Below are positions 1 through 7,400 of a stretch of DNA of 8,967 bases, one piece after another. Position numbers and translations under genes: made by a program. Position 1 is the first letter of the stretch; each line of letters starts with the position of its first letter. Origin of the DNA: Proteobacteria bacterium UBA2996 (GTDB taxonomy: Bacteria > Pseudomonadota > Gammaproteobacteria > Arenicellales > UBA868). The DNA lies in the NCBI GenBank assembly GCA_002346525.1, contig DDZY01000208.1, forward strand, positions 1,070 to 10,036, in the 5' to 3' direction. The notes beneath the pieces were generated by a model. That model saw nothing but the letters and a program-made list of their open reading frames with translations. It was not told where the DNA came from and ran no database searches.

Positions 1-135
1 CCCCTTTAGGTTATGGGTTAATGGGAGCGTGATCCTAGTATATCTACCGAATCAGTTGGCTTAGGCTAAATTGGCTATTGGAGAGTTCGAGACAGAACCG
101 AAAATCTGTTCATCAACCTTTTCCCGGGCTAACCC

Positions 136-164
136 TTGACTTGGACCTCAACGAAGAACATAGT
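136..164 (+). promoter_or_regulatory. Candidate sigma70-type promoter of the cassette
   Basis: TTGACT at 136-141 matches the -35 consensus TTGACA at five of six positions. CATAGT at 159-164 matches the -10 consensus TATAAT at four of six. The spacer is exactly 17 bp, the optimum. Transcription would start near 171, giving a leader of about 49 bases before the ATG at 220. There is no extended -10 TG motif. It is the best match I found upstream of the first gene, but it is assigned by eye and has no experimental support. Confidence 0.4.
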
Positions 165-205
165 GTTTTTGTCACGCGTTTAAAGGTTTTTTCGATGGCT
201 TAATC

Positions 206-210
206 AGGAA
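206..210 (+). promoter_or_regulatory. Ribosome binding site, first gene
   Basis: AGGAA at 206-210 lies nine bases before the ATG at 220, a normal Shine-Dalgarno spacing. It supports that ATG, which is also the start that leaves a typical signal peptide at the N-terminus. Confidence 0.6.
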
Positions 211-219
211 ATCTGCCAA

Positions 220-1959
220 ATGAAACGATCATTCTCGTTATTGATGCTTATCTTTGTTGTTGGCATCTTTGCCGGTTCACCTGATGCCGTTGGCGGAGGA
301 TATCCTGACGAAAGCGATACGACCGCAGAGGATGCTTGTAAAAAATCCCTTCGCGCCGACAAGTGGCTTGAGAAGTACGAAAGCCAAACACTCTGCTATC
401 AGGCTGTCCTTGAGGGAAGTTCCTACGCCCGCAAAATGCTGCATCGATCCTCGTTTCTGGTGGAACCGGTCCTGCGCCTGTACCTTGACGTCGCCATGGC
501 CGCATCAACGTCGGACTTTAACCTTGGGTCAACGGAACGCAAACGGTTGCAGCGACAGCAGGTGCGGTTCTGGAGAAAGAGCAAGCATGCCGATCTTGAC
601 CTGCTGTTCCTTGAGGACAACAGCGGATTTCCGTATCGCTTTTCAAAAGTCACTCAGAAAGAAGATCGCGCCGAGATCATTGTTCACTTCCAGCGAGGAC
701 TCAATACAGATACAGAATCGACACTATCGACCGCTACTGCCGGCCGCTATATGCTGAGCAGGCCAAACAAAACATGGCTGATCGATGACTTTGAGCCTAT
801 AGATACGAAATTGGACATCAACCAGATCGGCATCTGGTTAGGTGATTACGTGAACTATGCACGCTCCGCCTATGGCAACAACATAGACCCGAATTTCATC
901 GCACTTGCCAGCGAGGCGGGCCTGTCGCATTTCTGGCTTAGCGGTGAGTCAGGTCAAGACGCTGATTTCCTGCGCAGGAATCATGGTCGGGGCTGGGGTG
1001 CAGTGCCTCCAGCGATTCCATCTCCAAGTGCGGACACCGACCCCGGTGTCATTATTGAAGTGGTCTTCAGGGACAAATCGGGCGCGTCCAGTTCGTCCTT
1101 GAGCGACGACGCAGATGAACGTGCCCGGTATCAGGTTGTCAGAAGAAGTGGCCGGTGGTTTATCGCATCATTCGAGGAAATAGGCGCCACCCAGAGTGGG
1201 ATCCCGAGTGACGATCAATGGGTGTTTGAAAACTCGGCAGCCGTTAAGCAGTACCTGTCGCAGTCGCAGACTCTGAGCCGGAATCTGAAGGCTTGTGAGC
1301 CTTCTGAGTTAACCCTTTCGATACCGACTGCCCCACCCAAAAAGATCCAGCTCATCATCCACGGTTATCAAGGCGCTCTATGTCAGTTCAAGGTGATGAT
1401 TGTTGGGGCAGTCGGGTTGTTGTGCAAGGCTCCGTCGGAAACCATCGAGGTACAGTTGGCCATGGAGCGATCCTGGTCAGAGCAACTTCAGGCCCGCCGT
1501 GATGGTCCCTTCCCGCTTCGCCTGACACCGGACCAACAACTCGCAGATCAGACCGCTAAGGCAATGTCCGAGTCATGCGAGGTAACAATCGATGAGCAGC
1601 CGCCGCTCGACATCGAAAAATATGTCAGCGACACCTTGCGCTATATCGAGAACCTGGTCTCGTGCGCCCCAAGCACCTACACCTATACCCATCCCATGAT
1701 TCCCGGGTTCACCGGCAAGAACGTGATCAAGGGCGATGACCAGGGCCGATGCCTGCTACAGATTCATATGCCCGGAGATATCATCATGCAATGTGCTGCA
1801 TCGGCCCGTCATATTGAACTGCTGCGCAATCAGACAGCGCTGATGCTGAAGGAATTACAGGAAACCGGTGCATATCAATTCTCGATTGAAATTGATCTTG
1901 GTAGCGGTGTCAGTTCCTCAGAGCTCAGTAATCTGATGGGCGAGGAGTGCCGGTGGTAA
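220..1959 (+). CDS. Exported protein with two successive internal domain duplications, function unknown
   Basis: This is a 579-residue protein with a Sec-type signal peptide: basic MKR, a hydrophobic core at about 4-19, cleavage probably near residue 23, and no lipobox. It therefore acts outside the cytoplasm. Two related modules follow. In the first, the strand around F157 and the segment Y177, W186, F191, I194 recur in the second as F283 and Y304, W313, F318, I321, an offset of 126-127 residues. The 'Tyr...GRW.I..FE.I' ending resembles DUF3828/NTF2-like domains, which is a tentative match. The C-terminal half holds another pair offset by exactly 123 residues (359-456 and 482-579). Cysteines at 359, 388 and 402 correspond to 482, 511 and 525, and shared residues include C.PS, I380/I503, G382/G505, G396/G519, IE 409-410/532-533, LQ 423-424/546-547 and F431/F554. 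The paired cysteines could form disulfides. It is the first gene of the apparent operon, 106 bases before the next. The reading frame is secure; the function is unknown. Confidence 0.9.
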   Translation: MKRSFSLLMLIFVVGIFAGSPDAVGGGYPDESDTTAEDACKKSLRADKWLEKYESQTLCYQAVLEGSSYARKMLHRSSFLVEPVLRLYLDVAMAASTSDFNLGSTERKRLQRQQVRFWRKSKHADLDLLFLEDNSGFPYRFSKVTQKEDRAEIIVHFQRGLNTDTESTLSTATAGRYMLSRPNKTWLIDDFEPIDTKLDINQIGIWLGDYVNYARSAYGNNIDPNFIALASEAGLSHFWLSGESGQDADFLRRNHGRGWGAVPPAIPSPSADTDPGVIIEVVFRDKSGASSSSLSDDADERARYQVVRRSGRWFIASFEEIGATQSGIPSDDQWVFENSAAVKQYLSQSQTLSRNLKACEPSELTLSIPTAPPKKIQLIIHGYQGALCQFKVMIVGAVGLLCKAPSETIEVQLAMERSWSEQLQARRDGPFPLRLTPDQQLADQTAKAMSESCEVTIDEQPPLDIEKYVSDTLRYIENLVSCAPSTYTYTHPMIPGFTGKNVIKGDDQGRCLLQIHMPGDIIMQCAASARHIELLRNQTALMLKELQETGAYQFSIEIDLGSGVSSSELSNLMGEECRW

Positions 1960-1973
1960 CGGCTGGCTCGCCT
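1938..1973 (+). other. Imperfect hairpin spanning the stop codon of the first gene
   Basis: GGCGAG at 1939-1944 pairs with CTCGCC at 1967-1972, with one further G-U pair outside. Inside, GCCG (1949-1952) pairs with CGGC (1960-1963) around a seven-base loop, separated from the outer stem by a 4/3 internal loop. The TAA stop (1957-1959) lies in the terminal loop. No T-run follows, so it does not look like an intrinsic terminator. It could slow mRNA decay or dampen readthrough into the next gene, or it may be chance. Confidence 0.3.
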
Positions 1974-2052
1974 TCGAAGAATGCTGATGGGTATTAAATG
2001 ATGCAAAGGGTTTATTCAAGCAGCCCATATATTTGAACCTAACGTACCGAAT

Positions 2053-2056
2053 GGAG
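2053..2056 (+). promoter_or_regulatory. Ribosome binding site, second gene
   Basis: GGAG at 2053-2056 is nine bases before the ATG at 2066, a standard spacing. It supports independent translation initiation of the second gene, in contrast to the third gene, which has no such site. Confidence 0.6.
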
Positions 2057-2065
2057 CGCTGAATC

Positions 2066-4423
2066 ATGAACGTGAAACCCGGCCCTTCTATCTTCAGTCG
2101 TAGTTGCCTCAGGCGAATCGTCTGTACTTTCTGCTCCCTACTCCTGATCGCCCCGCCATCACTGCTCGCTCAGGTATCGTCTAACGTAGGTCCACCAGCC
2201 AAGTTACCGGCCGCGGCTTTTGCACTAGCCGAAGACGACCTGAACCAGATCGATGAAGCCAGTGTCAGTATCCCGGTCCTGCAACAAGCACTCGGGACCG
2301 ACCCGAGCCGTCTAAGCAACTGGGTGTGGACCCAGACCCGATGGCTACCTTATACCGGTGCGCTCAAGGGTCCGCGCGGTACATTGCTGGCCCGACAGGG
2401 TAATCTACTGGATCGATCTCTCCTGCTCGCTGCCCTGCTTCAAGCATCTGGACGCGAAGTCCGGATCGCGTGGTTTGATACCACCCCCGAACAACAAAAA
2501 GCTTTACGGGGTTTCGCATCAGAACAAAACACCGGAGGTGTTCCGGATTTTTTCCATATTAGTGACAAAATGGATCCCGATGATGTTTCAGGCGTTCCAG
2601 ACGATCAACCTACCGATCCGGCATCTCTTTTACGCGCTGAGCGTTTGAGTGCCGAGCGAGTGCTCAGGAAAGACGTCAAACAGGTCCTTACCGAGCAACA
2701 TGATCAGTTAACGGCTCTCGTCGGGGCAACTTTCGAGCCGACTTCCAGTGACTCCTGGAGCGTAGCCTTGAATCGGTACTTCTTTGTCGAACATCGAAGG
2801 CCGGAAAATCCCGATTGGGAGGATCAACATCTCCTTGCGGAGCCTCTGAAAACGGACCAGATGATAACGCGGTTTTCGCCGGAAGCGATTCCTCAACAAT
2901 TCTTACACCGTATCACGATCCGCGTTGTTGCAGTGCAGGGAACTCAGGGTGAGTTCACTGAACAGGTGGCGCTTGAGCATGCGGTTGATCCAGCTCGGCT
3001 GGGATCAAGCCGTGTCCGTATCAGTATCACCCCACTTCATACGCAGAGTGTCGAGACGCTCATGGATGATCTCTCCAAATCTGGGGATAACAAATACTTG
3101 TTGCGCTACTTGAGGTCAGCACATTCATGGCTACCGACCATTCGTCTCGAAGATCAGCAAGCAATCTTAGGCAAGGCGATTGGTCAAGATGGGGAATTAC
3201 GGATTGTGAATGAAAACCCGTCAGGGAATCGCAGCAGCGAGGGCGTGGGATCTGCACTAGAACAACTCGATCTGATCTCCGGGGGCAGCAAAGACAAAAA
3301 GGCAAGTTTTCTTAGCGAGGTTCGTGTCGAATTTGAGGTAAAGGCGCCTGGGCTCAGTCATCCAAAGAAGATTATCCGACCGATCTATAAGGAAACAAAC
3401 CCTACCCCCCAATCCCTCAACCAATCCGAACAACTGATCCGATCTGCCGCAATATCTTCTCGGGCTGACCTGCTCATCACGGGAGGATTCTTTGATTGGT
3501 CCTATGCCGGCATTCAGCAGGCCCGCGAGTATCTTAAGATGAGGCTCGCTTTCAATTACCTCACGAACAAAGAGAATGACGACTGGTTCAGCCAGGATGA
3601 TCTCTCGCCGCTGATCAGCGTGTTAAAAAAACTCGACGTTTTTCACACGAAACTCTACGGGATCCATGCTCTTCGAAGTGCCTCTGGTCTGTTTCTATCT
3701 CAACCGAATATTCTGGGCTTCTGGAAACATATTGATGCGGGTCAGCAGGGCGATGCTCAGGTGATCTCGTCAATTGACTTTATCGAAAATACTGTTTCAT
3801 CACTTGATGCAACGCCAAAGGGCGCCTTTAACGCTCAACTGCTTTCTGGATTACGAGACTCCATTATCGAAACCGCCGTTGCTTCCCACCCGCAACAAGC
3901 GCTCAGCACCAGTTCCTTGTTCCGCGAAGACCGAGGCGGGGGCTGGCTGATCATCGGTCCCGATGATACTGCCAACTTGCAGACCCAAACGTTACCGCCT
4001 GTCGCTGCCGACGCAATTCAACGGGACCTTGCCGCAGGCTATATGGTTGTACTGCGACCGGATTCCGGTAGCCCCTCGACTGCCTGGTGGCGACTGAACA
4101 GACACACCGGCGAACTACTGGGCATGATGGGCTCCCGACAGCATATTGGAGGAGGAACATCTCTAGTGTGGACCGTCGTGGGTGGCGCAATCATCACGTT
4201 AATCATAGGATTTGTTGTCGACATAATGTTGGACGTAGAAGACAGCGACTGTCACCCTGCTGGCACTGTGCCAGCATATAATGCTTACACTACGCACCTT
4301 AAATCGTTTTTTGCCAGTATCTTCGAAGGAATGGAAGCGCTGCCCGGCGTTGGCGAATGTGGCGAAGTGCATGGAGACATTCATCGGGACGAGAGTTCAG
4401 ACGGACCCATTGACGAGCACTAA
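2066..4423 (+). CDS. Membrane-anchored transglutaminase-like protein with apparently lost active site
   Basis: This is a 785-residue protein. Residues 1-35 form a signal peptide (basic R11-R17, hydrophobic core about 18-34, cleavage near LLA|Q). Residues about 86-137 resemble the core helix of bacterial transglutaminase-like domains: the segment G105-TLLARQGN-113 is followed by LLDRSLLLAALL, then a 'QASGREVRIA' strand. In active members the residue two before this conserved Asp is the nucleophilic Cys; here it is Leu114. The later segment at about 235-260 (RYFFVE, then W251) may correspond to the His/Asp strands, but lacks the expected catalytic residues. A beta segment at about 417-440 is followed by a mainly helical region (about 450-615). 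A WWR...TGELLG motif at 674-686 precedes a single membrane segment at about 698-719. The 65-residue tail contains C729, H730, H744, C765, H769 and H773. With a cleaved signal peptide, most of the protein would be extracytoplasmic and the tail cytoplasmic. It is likely a binding scaffold rather than an enzyme. It sits between, and is probably co-transcribed with, its two exported neighbours. Confidence 0.85.
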   Translation: MNVKPGPSIFSRSCLRRIVCTFCSLLLIAPPSLLAQVSSNVGPPAKLPAAAFALAEDDLNQIDEASVSIPVLQQALGTDPSRLSNWVWTQTRWLPYTGALKGPRGTLLARQGNLLDRSLLLAALLQASGREVRIAWFDTTPEQQKALRGFASEQNTGGVPDFFHISDKMDPDDVSGVPDDQPTDPASLLRAERLSAERVLRKDVKQVLTEQHDQLTALVGATFEPTSSDSWSVALNRYFFVEHRRPENPDWEDQHLLAEPLKTDQMITRFSPEAIPQQFLHRITIRVVAVQGTQGEFTEQVALEHAVDPARLGSSRVRISITPLHTQSVETLMDDLSKSGDNKYLLRYLRSAHSWLPTIRLEDQQAILGKAIGQDGELRIVNENPSGNRSSEGVGSALEQLDLISGGSKDKKASFLSEVRVEFEVKAPGLSHPKKIIRPIYKETNPTPQSLNQSEQLIRSAAISSRADLLITGGFFDWSYAGIQQAREYLKMRLAFNYLTNKENDDWFSQDDLSPLISVLKKLDVFHTKLYGIHALRSASGLFLSQPNILGFWKHIDAGQQGDAQVISSIDFIENTVSSLDATPKGAFNAQLLSGLRDSIIETAVASHPQQALSTSSLFREDRGGGWLIIGPDDTANLQTQTLPPVAADAIQRDLAAGYMVVLRPDSGSPSTAWWRLNRHTGELLGMMGSRQHIGGGTSLVWTVVGGAIITLIIGFVVDIMLDVEDSDCHPAGTVPAYNAYTTHLKSFFASIFEGMEALPGVGECGEVHGDIHRDESSDGPIDEH

Positions 4424-4465
4424 GTTCGGCGAGCACTCCATCCTAATCCGCGTAATTCGCCGAAC
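4424..4465 (+). promoter_or_regulatory. Intergenic 9-bp perfect inverted repeat (stem-loop) between genes two and three
   Basis: GTTCGGCGA at 4424-4432 is the exact reverse complement of TCGCCGAAC at 4457-4465, separated by a 24-base loop. The left arm begins at the base after the TAA stop of the second gene. The right arm ends three bases before the GTG start of the third gene and occupies the place where a Shine-Dalgarno sequence would be. No T-run follows, so it is not an intrinsic terminator. The position suggests translational coupling: a ribosome terminating at the TAA would cover the left arm and release the initiation region. An RNA processing or stability element, or a DNA-binding site, is also possible. 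Confidence 0.55.
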
Positions 4466-4468
4466 CCA

Positions 4469-7400
4469 GTGACGAAAGTCAATCTGCCTTCGCCCTACAC
4501 CGACAAGGCTGCGCGAACGGCCGGTTCCGTAGCCTCTATCCATCGACCAAAAAAACACGCCGTTCTCGGTATCGGTGTATTTCTGCTCGCTCTCTGTACG
4601 CCTGGATTCGCACAGGATGACGGATCGATCTCCGTCGCAAGATCCCGGATCACGATCGAACCGACTGGACTCTCCTTAGCTGCTGGGATGCGGTCTGCGC
4701 AGCCTAGCAATACGGACAGTCGGTTTATGGTGGTTGAACTGAAAATCACAAATGTGGTGACTCCAGAGCAAGTCTTCGAAGAAGGCGTTGCAGAAGGTAT
4801 TTCGGTCCCGCTGGGAGACTTTCGCCTGCACTGGGATGAAAAACGATTTGATCCACAAGGTCGTCTCCTGACGGCCCGACAAACTCATTTACCCAACCCC
4901 GTCGAATTGGGGTATAGCGGTGCCTACAAACAGGGAGAGCTGATTTTTGAAGTCCCCGCTGCTAAGCCCACAAACGTAATGCTGGTCTTTAGCAATAAGG
5001 AAATCGGACCTCTCAGGATTGATCTACCGATTGATATGCTTACGGAACAAAACAGCAGTAACGCAACTGACGCTATTGAGTCCGGGAGCGATCCTGGACC
5101 AGATCTTGCTCTTTTTTCCGGCGAGGCCTCTGATCAAGATAGCGTGACATCATCAGTGTCTACGCCACTGACATTAGAGCGTGCTGGAATCGCTATTCAA
5201 CTGGGGTATCAAGCCGCAGGCCGAACAACAGTCTCTCAGACAAAGAAGTTCCCTGAATCAGCGCAGGAAATTTTTCTGATCCTCGACTCCCAGCAGGATT
5301 CACCAATTTATGCAGAGGTCCGGTGGATCGGGATAGATGTGGAAGGAGCAGAACCTGGGGCACAGTTACATAAACGCCGCCAGAAACTTTTCCCCGTGGG
5401 ACACAAGCGTGCCCGGCGGACATTTGCCTTGAAAAATAGAGGGGGATGGCAGCGTCTTGGCCGCTACCGCGCTGATATCGTCATTGACAACGAGGTCATC
5501 CATTCGGAAAAGTTCTCGGTTGTCTCCCACCTTCCCGAGCCCCCCCTACTGGAGAGCCCAATCCTGGAGCCTGACCGCAACGTTGCACTCGGCGCCTTGG
5601 GCGGCCAGGTCAGTCAGGCGATCGGGGGGGGGCTAGTCGATGCAGCACCCGTTGACCAGCGATGGCATCTCACTCACCTCATTGACGGTGCGCCTTACTT
5701 TGCGACCGATGGCTCCCGGCTTCAGCGCTGCCTCCGCTGCGGATGGAAGTGGCCGAGCCGAAAACTTCCAACCGAACTCAATTTCTCATTCCACGAAGGT
5801 AAGGCGTACCGTGTGAGTGCAATCGTTATCGACACCCGGACACCGGAATACGAAATCTCACCTGGTTCATCACCCAAACATGTCGAGGTCTGGCTTCGGG
5901 GGACCGGCCCCAGTGCCCAGCATTTTCGGGCGGCAAATGTACGCCTAGCAAGACGCACGGGGAAACACCTTATCTCCTTGCCTCCGACAGTTACCGAATC
6001 AATTCAGTTACGTATCTTGAGCGCTCATGAGTTTGGGGCTACCCGCAGCGTCAGCATCGCGGAAGTTGAGATCATCGAAACGCCCAGCCAGCCGAACTCT
6101 GCTTCAATCCCAGCACAAAAGGACCTTGCCCTAGCGGCGCTTGGTGGGGGTGTCAGCCGTTTCTCTGACCAATGGGAAAGTCAAAACGGGGGGGTCGCCC
6201 AACTGATCGTTTCGCATAGCGACCATGCCGGGGTCCACACCCAGCAGGCGCGTTTTCCCGAGACATTGGTGTTTTCCTTGGGAAAAAGTAGTGAAGCGAA
6301 GATTGCGAGCCTACAGCTTGATAACAGTCCACCACACGATTCCGGCACCTGGCCCAAGCGTATCGCGATCGAGGTTTCCTCTTCCAGTCCGGTTTCTGAC
6401 TTCAGACCGATCGGTGAATTCGTGCTGTCGCGGACGGTTACCCCGGCAGCTATCCCCGTTCACCGCCACGCCCGCTATCTCAAACTGACGATTCTGGAGA
6501 ACTATGGCGGCCCCTATATCAGCCTTGGCGGAGTCCGAATTTTTGAGAGCAGCGGCAAAGGTCAGTTTTCGGCTCTTCTTCAGGAAACCGGAAGCTCCAG
6601 TGACCTCGCCGCTACCGTCCTTCCTGAGACAGCGTGGCTGGAGACCGAACCCAATGATACGTTGAAAAAAGCGATGCCAACGACGCTGGGTGAGACCTTC
6701 GGCGGGGTCATTGATTCGCCGCGGGATCGGGACGTTTACACTTTTTCGCTAGTGGATAAACGGCAAGCGCTAGCCGTCTCCCTCTCTGGTGCTCCATACC
6801 TTGGGACCCTTCTGCAACTTAAAGACGAGCAAGGCAAAGAGTTACGCCGACATGAACCCGGAGGGCACGCAACACAGGAGACGACTTTCTCCTGGAGCCT
6901 TGATCCCGGAACATACTTTCTGGAGGTTTCCCGTCCACCAGTCTCTATCGTGTTGCTGTGGGATGCCAGTGCCAGTATGGAAAAGCAGATTGAGCACGTT
7001 CATGACGGCATCAAGGGCTACCTTGAGCAGATGGGAAATGACCAGTACGTCAATCTCGCGCGATTCTCCGGGCTTGACACTCAGGTTTTCCTACAAACGT
7101 TTACCAACGATCCGGATCAAGCCTGGCAGGCTGTCCGTGAACAATTCACCACTCATGGCGGAACACCTCTTTATGAGGCCATCGAGCGAAGCAGTCAGTT
7201 GCTGGAAGGTCGCGCGGGTAACCAGGCTGTGATCCTGATGACCGATGGGATCGATAATGGACCGCCACCAGACAGTCTCTGGGATGTTGTCAGTACCACC
7301 ACAGCCCGCTTCTATACAATTGGCCTCGGCCCTGAACAGGATGTGTTTTTTTACGATCGGGCAAGCCGTGGGAAACGGCTGATTGAGGATGTTGCCCGGG

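Larger units (their letters stand above)
1..219 (+). other. Leader region upstream of the three-gene cassette
   Basis: This stretch holds no convincing gene. One plus-strand frame is open from base 2 to a TAG at 62-64 (about 20 codons), so it could be the extreme 3' end of an upstream gene, but nothing in the short peptide is recognisable. A hexamer TTGGCT is repeated at 56-61 and 71-76, and between the copies lies a short palindrome TTAGGCTAA (61-69). Either could be an operator, but both are short enough to be chance. A promoter candidate and a ribosome binding site occupy 136-210 and are listed separately. Sequence nearer the first gene is richer in A and T than the coding regions. Confidence 0.5.

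Noticed and set aside
254..757. 167-codon plus-strand frame overlapping the first gene
   Set aside because: It is out of frame with the signal-peptide-bearing gene, has no Shine-Dalgarno site of its own, and its peptide is low in recognisable structure.
1972..1979. 8-bp palindrome CTTCGAAG
   Set aside because: An isolated short palindrome of this length is expected by chance in a window of this size, and it has no partner site.
2028..2033. TATATT as a possible -10 element of an internal promoter before the second gene
   Set aside because: It matches five of six -10 positions, but nothing resembling a -35 box lies 16-18 bases upstream.
6789..7232. 147-codon plus-strand frame inside the third gene
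   Set aside because: It overlaps the PPC-like and vWA coding sequence in another frame and has no family signature.
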